A stretch of DNA of 64,000 nt from Triticum aestivum (GCF_018294505.1 NC_057795.1:230992643-231056642), one strand, 5' to 3'; counted from the stretch's first letter, positions 35,941-47,668 are shown. Notes: generated by a model from the sequence alone, not told the origin. Program-made: numbers and translations.

Positions 35941-36480
35941 ACGGATGATGTATGAATGTGAAAATGGAGGGAGAGGGTATGGGGAACCATGTTTTTGGTA
36001 CGCGCCTATTTGTAATATGGGAAAGTTACGAACTTAGCCCCTGTTGAAAATTTGGACGTCTCGTCTGTTGGGGATAGGACGATAATCTCGCATCTCCCCA
36101 ATATTTGCCCAGAGTGGTTTCCGGCAAGTAGAGGGTGTTTTGGCGCCCACGGTTGGCACCCCACGGTGTATGAATAGGGCTGATAGGTAGGGTGGTTGTG
36201 TCACGTCTAAGTGAAGTTACAAACCTGCCCCTATTGAAAATATTTGCCTACATCGATTTCGGCCGAGTCGAGTTTATTTTGCCGCACACAGTGTATGAAT
36301 GGGGAAATGGAGGGAAAGACAGAGGTCTTTCGGATGATCTTGAATCAAATGTGTTTTGCCATCATGTTTGGCGCCCATCGTGTCTGAATGGGCTGAGAGG
36401 CGGTAGTGCCACGTCTAATTGAAGTTACTAACCTACCCCTATGGAGAGCAGTTGAAATCGGGCCGATGGATTACCCGTGT
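35941..36480. repeat. Degenerate tandem repeats upstream of gene copy A
   Basis: GTGT(A/C)TGAAT(A/G)GG recurs near 35948, 36171, 36291 and 36381, each with nearby GAAGTTAC(A/T)AAC and TGCCCCTATTGA-type blocks. Two units contain TTTTGGCGCCCA-like words (36138, 36366). The position just upstream of the gene suggests a promoter region. Confidence 0.5.
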
Positions 36481-37375
36481 AAGGGGTAGATAGTAATTTC
36501 AATCTCACAAACACTGGCTTTGGGCAGCCGATGTGGGAGTGGATATTTTGGTGCCTCTTTTGAATTCTGGGACAATAAGCATCCACATTTACCCTGGCAA
36601 CTAAATTTGAATCCATTTTGTATTCTTATAGAATCTTTGTATATCATTCTATGTGTTCTTATATATCTTCAAAAGCACAACAAAGATGTATTCCATTGTC
36701 ATATATGAATATGATTTACAAATGCCGATACTCGAATTCAGAAGCTAGAATCCAGTTTAAGGTGAATTCGAATATTTGAAACCACTTTATGTCCAACTCA
36801 AGTGTCACACACAGCATAATGGGTACTCCCATTTAGATATGTACACAAGCGATGTCTCAAGATTCAAAATACGGAGTCAATCAACCAATAATGTACAGAA
36901 TTAACAGACATATAAACACTTCTAGAGTAAATGGATCAATAATATCAACTAACATACATAAGCCAGACCACCGTACTTTTTTTGCTAGAAAAGCATCATT
37001 TTTTTAGCGAAGCTAGTACAACATCTTGGTCCTTTCAGATGTGCGCCACTTAAGGACCATCTATACTACTATTATTGTTGAATGCACATTCAGCCCGGTT
37101 GGCATATTTGTAGGTCTGGCAGAGCAATGAAAATGAAATGTCTTAGAGTCTTATAAATTAATATAGACTCGTGCTAAGAAATACAAACCAAAAAGCCAAA
37201 AACAATTATTACATGATCTATAAAACAAATGGTTTGATCGATTACATGAACAAACAACACAAAAGGCTCCTCCTCCTCCTAGCGCTCCCCCTCCTTGCAC
37301 CGCTGGCCACTCCATCCCCAGCGGCCATCTAATCCCTACTGGTGGCCACTCCGGCCCCGGTAGCCACCCTCCATC

Positions 37376-38960
37376 ATGATGGCACCCTTTGCTCTCAACT
37401 TTGATCGAGGTAAGAAGTTCCAAGCGGATATGAGTTCCAAGTTCAGTCACCCGATGGTCTTCTCTCCAGGCTTTCGTCAAAAGGAGTTCACTTTGGTGGT
37501 ATCTTTCAGTAGGGCATCCTTCAAACTTGATGCACACACGGTTAGTGTTTCTCTCCATGCAATGTTTGGGGGTTATGCCCAGGGTTTTCAAGTTCGTTTC
37601 TTAAGAGGCAGATCATACAAGTTTTTAGTTGCTTCAAAGTCAGTAGGGTTTTAGATCTATAATGCGGGTAGGATCATTGAGGAGTTTGAATTGGTGTTTA
37701 GCCTTTGGAATTTTGGTGGCCCAAATTGGCGTAAAGAAGAAGCACTTTATTATGATGAACTTGATAAGGAAGGGACTTGTGTGGGTAGAAATGGCAAGGC
37801 TGTGGTTCCTCACTCCGGTGATCGCCGGAGCTATTCCATGGTGGTCAGAGATGGTAGATCAGTTTTCGAACGGTTATCGGGTCCTATTCATGAGGGATCC
37901 AATCAAGGAGTTAATCACAATTCAACGCAATTTAATTCTGATCCCATTAGGCTTCAAATTGAGCCCCAAGGGGTGCAACGTATGCATGGGGCTAAGCACG
38001 TGGTGTGCCATGCATGCAGGGCCAACATTCATTTTACCCTCTTTTGCTTGACACCGAATTTACCTGGGCTTGGCCTTTTATGAAATTTAGCTCCTTCCCG
38101 AGCCCACTAGAGGAGGTGTGGACCGCAGGAGAGGTTGAGACCTGGTTTCGTTGCTCTCGGCCTGCTGCACAGATTAGGCAAGTGTCATCATTTAAGGATC
38201 CAGTCAAGGATTTTTTTACCAAACTTCCAGCCGAGACCGTCGCTTGCCTCCTTGCATTCCACTTCACTTACCATTTCTGCTTCCACCTCTGCTCCTTCCT
38301 CGACAAGCTTGCCTAGTCAGTCTTCATCGCCGGTGAGGGCATTGGTCTCTCCCTCACCGGATTGCACCACGATGGCCAACGTCCCCATCGACACGCTCCC
38401 GTTTGTCCCGCACGGGTTCCAGATACAAGAGGTTGAAGGAAGAACTGGGGTTTCTAGAGCCATATTATGTCATCATCCAAGAAGACATAAATATTGGGCG
38501 ATTGCATCCATTCATCCGCACCCAAATGAGGTAATTTTCCCCAATGCCTGTGAGGTTCTAGAGGAGTTTCTGCAAGGGGTCGAGCAAGTTGGTTTTAGAG
38601 AAATCCAACCTTGCCCATTTGGTGAGGCCTACGTCCAGTTCATGAATGTCCGGGATTGAGATAGGCTCATTCAGCAGGGTCCACATGCTTTTGGATATGT
38701 TTTTATTTCGTTTACTAAGCACAACGAGGGCAGAAGTTGGCATAGGGTTCATTTCAATGGGACGTGCTGGTTACTGTTCATAGGTGTCCCCTTCGATTTC
38801 TGCAACTCTGAAGATATTGCTGTAGCTATTTCCAAATGGGGTAAGATCATAAGCTGGGAGAGAGAGAGAGGATGCTCTCAAGGGCAAAATCCTGGTCAAA
38901 GCAAGAGTGATAGAACTTATTGACATTCCAGAAAGTATTAGATGGTCTGAGGGGAAACTT
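37376..38960 (+). pseudogene. LINE ORF1 remnant
   Basis: Pieces in different frames encode a plant LINE ORF1-like product. They include RASFKLDAHTVSVSLHAMFG with KFLVASKSVGF (37500-37650), ELVFSLWNFGGPNW (37690), a Ser/Pro-rich linker, and a block starting GFQIQEVEGRTGVSRAI (38420). This last continues past TGA at about 38657 through the RSWHRVHFNGTCWLLFIGVP stretch. Plant ORF1 proteins bind RNA. At least three frame changes and two stops interrupt it. The C-terminal part (38960-40980) is too degenerate to follow. Confidence 0.65.
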
Positions 38961-40983
38961 TTGAAGAAGAATCCTGGACTTGTTCGGTTGAAGTCCTGCT
39001 TGAGGACATGCTGGGTGGTGGGCCAGCTGATGAGGACCCTATTGCACCAGATGGTGTAGATTCACACCCTATTCCTCAGCATGCAAATGACTTTCTAGGT
39101 TTTCAGCCTCTGCCTGTTCACCATGTTCATGTACAAAATGAGGATTGGGATGATTGGGAAGAGCCAGAGGAGTAGGATCAACAATGGGCTTACCCTCAAC
39201 CAGACCCAATTCTGCCACAGCAGCAGCAGGTTGAAATTCCTGTCTTGCCTAAAGATGGGGCCCCCAACAGCAGAACCACTACAACTGTATCTTTATATGA
39301 TGGTCTTTTTCTATCACTCACTCGGCTAGTGAGAGGTGAACCAGGGATTTCAAGTTCCACCAATGGGCCTGGGTCTCCTTAACATTGCCATGGCCTATAA
39401 TGCGGAGGAAGAGGAGGAAGATCTTCATGTGGCTGAAAATAATGTGGGGAATTTGCAACTTCTAAATGAGGCTATTCAGTCTCATGTGGTAGTTAATGAG
39501 CTGGTTCAGAGCCACAGCAGAACCAGCAAGAAGCAGTTATAGCAGTTTTGCGGCAGGAAGGGGGAGACACATTTGCAGGTGGCCGTACTATTCCATAGAA
39601 TGTCACAGACATGAAGGAAGGCTTTGATAATGCCATTCACAACATAAGTTCAAGGCCAACTACTGCCACAGATTCTGCTGATGTAGCTCACATTCAGGCT
39701 GCTCTTTCAACAGAGAAGGGAAAAGAAGATGTTCCAATTCCTCATGTGGCACATCATCTAATTTTAGTAAGAAAGGTACTCATGGTTCATATTATTTGCC
39801 AGGTTCTCCTAACATGATTGATTTACACTCATTGGTTGAACATCATGCTATGGAAATTATTGATGGCTCTCATTTAATTTCTGAAGAAGGTCTGGACCTA
39901 TGGATACAACACTTTGCTCCAGCAACTCAGGGAGCTACAAGTACTTTCAGAATTGATATTCCAGTAAGTTGGTTCAACTTCATAATTCATTTGTTGTTGA
40001 CTCTTGATAAGTTTGGGTGGACAAAGCATTTACTCAAATCTGATTTGTGGAAATTGTTGACTGTAAACTGTGACTCTGAAGAACTATGTTATTTCATATT
40101 CCTGATGGATGTGCTACCTCTCAGGCCCCCACTTGTAAGGAGATCATGCAAGGATTGGGCAAGGAAAATGAAGGAGTGAGCCCAGCTGCACACACTTCAA
40201 GTGGGGTTGGAAGCCCACTCAAACAAGTGTCCCCTAATAAAGTTGTCTTTCTTCCACTTGGAGAAGCAGTATCTAGGAAAAGGAGGGAAAAGGAGCCTTT
40301 GGTTGAAACTGAGGTAAGAAGAAGTGACATGATTAAGGGAGATAATAATGGTTATAGAACAAAATCCTGTGATACTAAACCTTGCTTTCCATGTAATGCT
40401 ATACCTCCAGTTCTTCAAATAAAGTGGTAAAAAACCTGACTAAGTCTGCCTGTAAGGTGGCTGAGGATGAACTCCAGGAAAAGTTGTCCAAGAAGCCCAA
40501 GAACAAGGGATGGGAGGATATGGCCAAGGTGTCCAAGGCCATAGGATCTGCAACACAGCACAAGATTTTTTAATGATAGGTCTGCCTCAAATTAACAGTC
40601 ATAGCAGTAGAATGTTACTCTGCTCTATTTTGGAGGTTGTTTGCTATTTGTATGATGGGGACTTTAAATTCAGAACGTGTATGATACTGGATGATAGCCA
40701 TGGGAGGAACCTTTTGCTTGTTGCTACTTTGTACTGTGTGTATGAACCCTAGATTTGGCTTCTCAATGAGAGAGAGGGCACTTATCTACTTGATGTTGTG
40801 GAAGTTAATTTTCTTACCATCATGTGCTTATTGGTGTGGTTAACTTTGGTGGAATTTTACTAGATGACACAATTCCTTCTACGCATGAGCAATGTTGACA
40901 ACATTTTTCTCAAGAGCCTCAGTTTGGGTTAGATTCCAGGGCCTGGTCCCTGGTACAACAACTAAAACACCAATGGGTTTTCC
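38961..40983 (+). other. LINE interior between ORF1 and endonuclease, degenerate
   Basis: ORFs of 60-130 codons occur in changing frames (for example 39336-39542 with EEEEEDLHVAENN, 39796-40179 with HHAMEIIDGSHLISEEGLDL). They read like fragments of a longer ORF1 tail. No domain was recognised. Confidence 0.4.
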
Positions 40984-42438
40984 ATGAATAAGAATAGAAC
41001 TTGGAATATTTTAAACTGGAATGTGAGAGGTATAAATGCTTCAGATAAGTGGCTGGCAATCAGAAAGAAAGTGGAAGAAAGTGCTGCTGGAATTGTGTGC
41101 ATTCAGGAAAGAAAGAGAGAGAATTTTGATCTGGCTTACATCCACAAATTTTTCCCACAAAGATTTAATAAATTTGAATACTTGCCTTCTATTGGGGCCT
41201 CAGGGGGAATTCTAACTGCTTGGAATGGTGCAATGTTCACAGGAGAGATGATGTTCCAAAATAAATTCTCTTTATCCATACAATTTACATGCAACTCTTC
41301 ATCCAAACTTGGATTCTCACTAACATCTATGGACCTTGCAATCATGAGGAAAAAATTGAATTCTTTGATTGGCTGAGTAATATTCAAATGCCTAATGATG
41401 TGGACTGGATTATCATGGGTGACTTTAACTTTATAAAGTCACTTGAAGACAGGAATAGACCTGGGGGAGATGTCAATGAAATGCTTGTTTTTAATGAAGC
41501 TATAAGAAAACTTGGGTTGATTGAACTTCCTCTAAAAGGCAGACATTTCAGTTGGAGCAACATGCAAGATAGCCCACTGCTGGAGAAGTTAGATTGGTTT
41601 TTCACTTCTGCTACTTGGATGACTAGTTACCCAGATTCCATTGCTCTTCCTCTTGCAAAGCCAATTTCTGATCATCTCCCTTGTATGATTGAAATTGGCA
41701 CAAATATTCCAAAATCAAAAGTGTTCAGATTTGAAAATTACTGGCTAAAACACAGCTCTTTCAAAGAAGTGGTATAGGCTGCTTGGAAAATCCCTGTGGG
41801 TTATACTCATCATGCAAAGAAGATCAATGCAAAGTTCAAAAATCTGAGAAGAGCTCTTAAATTGTGGGCTAAGAACTTGTCATGCCTTAAAAACAGATTG
41901 AAGACTTAAATGCCTACATCTTTCTATGGGACTTGATTGAGGAATACAGGGATTTATCAGTGTTTGAAGGAAATTTTAGAACTATGCTAATGGAGCTTCT
42001 ACTGACAGTACTCAACAATCAGAAAATCTATCGGAAGAAGAGAGGTAAAATAAAAGGAGTTAAATTTGGGGATGAAAACACAAAAAAATTCCATGCAAAA
42101 GCTTCTATCAATCACAGGAACTATAAAATTGCAATGCTTTTAAATAAGGACCAAGCAGAAGTTACTGACCATGAAGGAAAGGCTACCATTCTTTGGGAGT
42201 CTTTTAAAGATAGATTGGGCCAATCTAACGAACATTCAATGCATTTTGATTTAAGTGATCTGTATGAAAACACAGTGGACCCTCAAGTGTTCATTGACTT
42301 GGAGAAGCCTATTACACAAGAGGAAATTGATGACGTGGTGAAAAATCTCCCATCAGATAAATCTCCAGTCCTTGATGGTTTTCACGATGAGTTCATCAAA
42401 AGTTGTTGGGATATTATAAAAGATGTTACTGATCTTAT
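40984..42438 (+). pseudogene. LINE ORF2, endonuclease and N-terminal RT part
   Basis: ORF2 starts near 40984 with LNWNVRGIN, then GIVCIQERK, GDFNF and SDHLP, all AP-endonuclease motifs (metal-binding Asn/Glu, Asp-Asn, Asp-His). A frame change near 41290-41310 and a TAG at 41775-41777 interrupt it. The usual Asp-Arg after GDFN reads LDWFF. The next ORF (41933-42457) carries the finger/palm start of RT (EEIDDVVKNLPSDKSPVLDGF). The solo LTR cuts this domain at 42438. Confidence 0.8.
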
Positions 42439-43378
42439 TGTCAGGGTACTAGAATAGGGGTACCCTAGTACCCCGAACTTGTGCACGGACAGTCGCAGCA
42501 CCCCGCGGCAAGGCTTGCCGGGCGACCGCCAAGGTCCTCCGTGATTCCTTTGGAGCCATTCAAGAACAAAGTATTTAAGCCAAGGAGACAAGGCCCCGGC
42601 AAGAGGAGCTTGCCGGGAAGGCCAACCAAGGCATCCCAAGGAACTTGCCGCGACGCGCCACGCGTCCCGGCGAGGCAACAAGGCCCCGGCAAGAGCAGCT
42701 TGCCGGGAAGACCAGTTAAGGCATCTCGAGGCCCGGTGAGCGACAAGCTTCCGGACCCGACAAGACAACGGCTGCGGCAAGGCGCTTGCCGCGGCAGGCG
42801 GCCACTCTGTGCCCACGCTCCAACGCATCCACCAACGTGTCGCTCTGGGGGCCTTTCCAGGCGCGCATGGCGGATGGCTGTGCAGCCAGCGGTGCGCAGT
42901 GGCTTGCGAAGCTGACAAGACTGCCATCGTGGCGAGCGGTGGCGTCCCTGACGGTACGTTTCTGCACTGTTTGGGCGACGCAGACGGACATTTAATGCCT
43001 TTGTCCCCTGCCGTCAGGGTTAGGTAGGATACACTGTATAGGTAGCTGTACCAACCACCTCGCTTTTTGCATTTGTACCCTTCTCTGCGTTGCCACCTGT
43101 CGGTGACCCCTTTAGCATATAAAAGGAGGCCCATGCGCGACGTAGAGGGGGTTCGACTCATTCGTAAGCCAGAAAACACATAGCTATCTCGAGCAAGAAC
43201 ATAATAGAATCAGACAAGCAGCAGTAGAAGTATTATCTCTCCAGAGAGCTCCGAAGCTGGGTAAACTGCTCGTGTGCTTCGCCTCGATCTGCTCTTCGTG
43301 CGACCTCCGCCCCCCGCCGAACCGAAAGGGGCCCGGTCCACTGGCCCCATAGGTGCTCGCGGATCAGTTTCCCCGACA
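42439..43378 (+). repeat. Solo LTR of the Tat-element family in LINE
   Basis: It starts TGTCAGGGTACTAG and ends GTTTCCCCGACA; it is 940 bp. The duplication CTTAT is perfect (42434-42438 and 43379-43383). It aligns along its whole length with 11723-12636. Differences include an extra 57-bp segment at about 42675-42731 that duplicates the hairpin block at 42588-42635, and deletions near 43175. No internal region remains, so it is the product of LTR-LTR recombination. Confidence 0.96.
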
Positions 43379-43383
43379 CTTAT

Positions 43384-45490
43384 TATGGCCTTCCATGATG
43401 GCAATGTAAATCTTGAAAGCATCAACACATCATTCATTACTTTGATCCCCAAGAAATAAGTGCCACTTTCACCAAATGACTTCAGGCCAATTTCTTTGCT
43501 CAATGGAGTGCTGAAAATCATTACAAAACTATTGGCAAATAGACTGCAAAGAGTTATCCTACAAATGGTACACATTAATCAATATGGCTTCCTAAAAGAC
43601 AGAGTGATTCAAGATTATCTTGGATGGGCATATGAGTACATCCACCAATGCCACAAGCCCTAGGAGGAAATGCTAGTAATTAAACTGGACTTTGAAAAAG
43701 CTTTTGAAACTATTGAGCGCAATGCAATCATTGATATTTTTAGAGCAAAAGGCTTTGGAGAAAAATTGATTTCTTGGATGCAATTAATATTCTCTTCTAC
43801 ATCATCAGCTGTGATGTTAAATGGAGTACCTGGGAAAAAAATTCTACATCGGAAGAGGAGTGAGGCAGGGGGATCCTTACTCTCCATTAATTTTTGTGCT
43901 GGCTACTGATTTGCTTCAATCAATTCTCAACAAAGCCATGAGGTTGAATCTTATCACTCCACCACTCCAAGTAAATTCATGGCCTGATTTCCCTATAGTC
44001 CAATATGCAGATGGCACTCTAGTAATTATGAAAGCAAATGCTAGACATCTCATATGCCTCAAAGCAATCCTTAATACCTTTGCTTCAGCAACTGGGCTCA
44101 AGGTAAATGATGGGAAATCAATCTTGGTACCACTGAACATTGATGAAGAAAGAGTAGTCTTTTTACAAACACACTTCCGTGTGCCAGAGGCCATTTCCCT
44201 TTTACTTATCTGGGGCTACCATTGGGAATTTATAAACAACTGTGGAGCAATGTTTACCTCTTGTCAACAGGATTGCTAAAAGATTGGCAGGCATTTCTGT
44301 TTTCATGACTCAGGCAGGAAAGTTTCTTCTGGTAAAATCAGTGCTTGCATCACTTTCAGTCTTCTTCATGTGCTGTCTGGACATACCTATCACCATTAAA
44401 AAGAAGCTAATAAAGTATTTAAGGCATTGTCTTTGGAGAAGCCCTGATATGGAAGATCACAGACCAGCTCTGATGGCTTGGCACACAGTATGCAGACCCA
44501 AAAGTTAAGGAGCATTGGGGGTATCTACACAAGTTCTACAATAGATATGACATCCCTTGGGTAAATTTGATTTGGAAGACTTACTATAGTGATGGGAAAC
44601 TGTCAGGAGAAACATGATAGGATCATTTTGGTGGAAAGCAAACCTAGCTCTCATTGACCAATACAAAGCTATTGCTAGATGCAATGTGGGAGATGGTAAA
44701 AGTGCATTTTTTTGGGATGACTCGTGGGAAACTATTCTTAAGCACAAATTCCATCATTGTACTCATTTGTCAAAAATCCACAATCCAATGTCCAGCAAGT
44801 GGTCAATACTAAATAACTTCAGGACCTATTCTATTTACCTCTCACAACACAAGCATATGAACAATTTTTGCAAATGGACGATATGTGCATCTCTCTGAGA
44901 CAATCTAAATTCTTGGACTCTCTAAACACATGGAGCTACATTTGGGGGAATGAATTCTATTCCTCCATTAAAGCATATAAGGTTCTGATTGGACACAAGC
45001 AAACACCTCCCCACTTCAACTGGATTTGGAAGAGCTCATGTCTGCCCAAACATAAAGTTTTCTTCTGGATGTTTCTACATGATAGAGTTAACACAAGAAA
45101 CCTGCTTAGAAGAAAGTGTTTTGTGCTAGAGGCATATAATTGTGCAGTTAGTGGTTGTCAACAGGAAGAAACTTTACACCACCTTTTTTGGGGATGCCCC
45201 TTTGTGCAGCAATGCTGGGATTTCATCTGTCCAACAAAGACATATAATCTTTCAGTGCTAGAAGCATTTCAAGATCTAAAGGATAAGCTCAATTACCCAT
45301 TCTATATGGATATCACCATTCTATGGTATTAGGCCATTTGGATAACCAGAAATAACAAGATTTTTGAAAATATTACACCATCATTCCAAGGATGGAAATT
45401 CGTTTTCCTGGAGGAACTAAAGCTACTCAGATACAAAATGAAGAAGGAGCATGAGGGACAATTTTCCATTTGGTTGGAAGCTCTATTGTA
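43384..45490 (+). pseudogene. LINE ORF2, RT remainder and zf-RVT
   Basis: RT continues with SPNDFRPISLLN (43460s), LDFEKAFE (motif A, 43686), GVRQGDPYSPLIF (motif B, 43860) and YADGTLVIM (motif C, about 44005). In motif C the normal catalytic DD is Asp-Gly, so the enzyme would be dead. Frame changes occur near 43850 and 44180-44250; stops at about 43457-43459 and 43661-43663. The C-terminal zinc-binding reverse-transcriptase domain (zf-RVT) follows, with NVGDGKSAFFWDDSW (44680), WKSSCLPKHKVFFWM (45030) and EETLHHLFWGCPF (45170). Confidence 0.85.
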
Positions 45491-45743
45491 ATTTTGTTTC
45501 AGTAGTAGTTTTTTTCTTTCTTTTTAGTTTTTTTAGTGTTTTAGCTGTTATTTGTTGTTGTTAATTTAAGGCTTTCCTCAAGCCTTTCAGACTAATCTTG
45601 TTACTTTGCTCTATTTATTTATAAAAGTTGGAGTGGGGTTTTACCCTACTTTGTAGTAAAAAAACAACACAAAGGTTATTCAACGATGGAAAAAACATTT
45701 CACCTATGATTTACCAAGTGGGAATTTAATTTCCTTTTTTCCG

Positions 45744-46046
45744 TCATGACCTTAACAATGTGTTAGTATCAACTTGCTTAGTTTTGAAATCCACCAAATA
45801 TTTAATGGTTGTCTTGAGTACTACTTGTGATTGTGCTTTTTGCTTCCTCGACATGTCAACTTCATCTCTAAGTGCAGAAGCAGAATCTATTTCTACCAAT
45901 AGTTTAGCCTCTAGAGCATAAGCAGTTGGCAATTCATGATGCACGATTGGGCCGGTGCCACTGTTGTGGGATGAAACAACGTCCATGTGGACCTCGCTCT
46001 TTGATCTTGGGCTAACCTGTTTTGCCATTAAAGTTTCGATTGGATT
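45744..46046 (-). CDS. Terminal exon of CACTA accessory gene, copy B
   Basis: On the minus strand, reading from the last microexon acceptor at 46046, the frame is open for 100 codons and ends LLRS at 45744. The C-terminal half is helical and charged (YALEAKLLVEIDSASALRDE...KTTIKYLVDFKTKQVDTNTLL), a coiled-coil pattern like the end of copy A and of TNPA-type CACTA proteins. Upstream microexons (see 46017-46591) would splice into it. It could equally be read from microexon 46017-46046 through a retained junction. Confidence 0.5.
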   Translation of the reverse strand, partial: NPIETLMAKQVSPRSKSEVHMDVVSSHNSGTGPIVHHELPTAYALEAKLLVEIDSASALRDEVDMSRKQKAQSQVVLKTTIKYLVDFKTKQVDTNTLLRS

Positions 46047-46591
46047 CTGAAAAGTTGAAGTTAGCAAAACATCTCAACTGGGAGTTAGAACAACAAACCC
46101 GTTAAACAAATAAGGAATTAAAGAGTTTCAATTGGATGCTGAAAAGTAGTTATTAACATCATTGTAACCAGTTGCAGCAGCAAAGCAGTTAAACAAACAA
46201 GTTTTGCAAAAGGTACCTGTTGTGGCATTACAGTTTCTCTTAGATCCTGAAAAGTTGAGTAGCCAGTAACGTGATTAGAGCAATTGGTTGCAGCGACAAA
46301 GCAGTTAAACAAACAAGTTTTGCAAAAGGAACCTGTTGTGGCATTGGAGTTTCTCTTGGATCCTGAAAAGTTGAGTAGTCAATAACTTGGTTAGAGCAAC
46401 AAGTTACACCAGCAAACCTGTTACACAAATATATTTTGAAAATGTACCTGCTGTGCAATTGGACTTCCAATTGGATCCTGAAAACTTGAAGTTGGTAAGA
46501 TGATTACAGAAACAAGTTACAGCAACAAACTAGGTAAACAAGGAAGTTTCTGAAAACATACCTATTGTGCCAACGGAGTTTCAGTTGGATC
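46017..46591 (-). repeat. Tandem microexon array (30-nt exons, about 115-bp period)
   Basis: Five 30-nt blocks, each bounded on the minus strand by a CAG| acceptor and a |GT donor, occur at 46562-46591, 46448-46477, 46333-46362, 46217-46246 and 46017-46046. They encode decapeptides of type DP(R/I/T)E/G(T/S)PxxQQ (for example DPRETPMPQQ). Adjacent blocks are 114-116 bp apart, and a degenerate sixth near 46109-46138 has lost its donor. Each exon is a multiple of three, so any number can be included without frame loss. The block at 46562 ends in TAG on the coding strand and may be decayed. Confidence 0.72.
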
Positions 46592-46808
46592 CTGCAAACT
46601 TGAATGTTAGCAATCATAAATAAAGAGTTGCAAGAGCCGTAAGAAACTAACATCAAACAAGTAAAACTAACCAGTTTTGGCAACATATTTAATTACACAT
46701 GAACTAGTAAAACTAACAAGTTCTTGGCTACATATTAAAGTAACAAATCAGTACCGTTTACCAGCAACACAAACATCTGTAAATTTATTTGATGTCAAAA
46801 AGATTCCA

Positions 46809-46818
46809 AACACACACG

Positions 46819-46880
<62 letters not shown>

Positions 46881-46881
46881 A
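46809..46881 (+). repeat. Compound microsatellite (CA)n(TA)n
   Basis: About 27 CA units with a CGCA interruption near the start run into about 8 TA units. The sequence is simple and non-coding. Confidence 0.97.
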
Positions 46882-47220
46882 TTTAAAAAGATGGTGTCCC
46901 TCTTATAAACCAGACAATTGTCTATGTATGAACATGTAAACATTACTAGTGCTACAAGTGATAACACCAAACCATTTAAACAATAGGGTATCAGAACATA
47001 AATTACACGTGAATTCTGCTGCACCCTAGAAGTTCAGATGACCAACTATTTACGTGCTTAAGTAGCTATTTAAGTTCAGGAAAACAAGTAATTCTTAACA
47101 ATAAATATCAAACACATACATAAGTGTAGTCTATAATAGGATTAACAGGCTATGGCATATGTAATCAGTAGTAAACTAAATTAAGACAAGCAATGTAATT
47201 GAACAATTTTGCAATAGGTG

Positions 47221-47400
47221 GCTAACTAAAATTCCGAGAAGCAGGTCACTGAACTTATGCTAGCTCTTTGTACAGGCACACTACAACTTATTTTTCTCTT
47301 ACAAGGTTCTACGAAGGAGTCCATGGCATCAATTGCTTGGATATGCAGTCCCAATGCTTCTTTCTTCCCACACTACATTGGTAAGTCGAATTGTTAATCT
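47221..47400 (-). other. Degenerate exon-like segment of accessory gene copy B (paralogous to 49040-49260)
   Basis: The segment shares a diverged layout with 49040-49260: ACTTA(T/C)GCTAGC, TTGTA(C/T)AGGC, a CA(T/C)TGCA block, and TTGGAT(A/G)TGCAG(T/G)CC. On the minus strand the right copy reads ALGLHIQEGGN-like. Both appear to be exons of one gene or duplicates of one exon. The frame is not fixed. Confidence 0.4.
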
Positions 47401-47668
47401 AATAAGATGGTGCGTCCTTGATATGTTATATGAGTACGGGTTGTCAGATTAGTTGTAGCAACACACATCACACTGGCTTTTACTCTATATTTCATGCAAT
47501 TACATTTGGCATATCGAGATCTAAGAAATCTACAATAGGATAAAAAGACAGGCATCCTTCACATTATTGGTGAACTCAGTTCGTAGAAACGAGCAATCAA
47601 CCATTCTGTGGGTAAGTCAAAAGCGCCACTGGAATATTTTTCACTACCCCAATCATACACCCAAAAAA

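Larger units (their letters stand above)
29408..37251 (+). mobile_element. CACTA (En/Spm-type) transposon, left end and body
   Basis: CACTACAAAAAAACCACTTCC at 29408 is a typical CACTA terminus. The next 300 bp contain repeated (C)ATGACGAT and ACTTCC(A/G)TGA words known from Triticeae CACTA subterminal regions. A long GGCC-rich subterminal array follows, then a minus-strand multi-exon gene with a plant En/Spm accessory-transposase domain. The opposite TAGTG end was not found, so the right boundary is open; the same kind of DNA continues after the LINE at 45676. No DDE transposase ORF was seen, so it is probably non-autonomous. Confidence 0.82.
37267..45661 (+). mobile_element. LINE (plant L1-type non-LTR retrotransposon), split by a solo LTR
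   Basis: AAACAACACAAAAGG (37252-37266) and AAACAACACAAAGG (45662-45675) are the flanking target-site duplication. The 5' end starts CTCCTCCTCCTCC and the 3' end closes with a short A-run after TTTACCCTACTTTGTAGT. ORF1-like, endonuclease, RT and zinc-binding RVT domains occur in the expected order. Several stops and frame changes, a changed catalytic RT motif and a solo LTR at 42439-43378 make it inactive. Without the LTR it is about 7.45 kb. Confidence 0.9.

Noticed and set aside
42382..43179. 265-codon minus-strand ORF spanning the LINE and solo LTR
   Set aside because: It runs across the LTR insertion junction, so it did not exist before insertion. It is an incidental frame over GC-rich LTR sequence.
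46810..46863. CA/GT repeat as a Z-DNA or regulatory signal
   Set aside because: A microsatellite alone is no evidence of function; kept only as a repeat.
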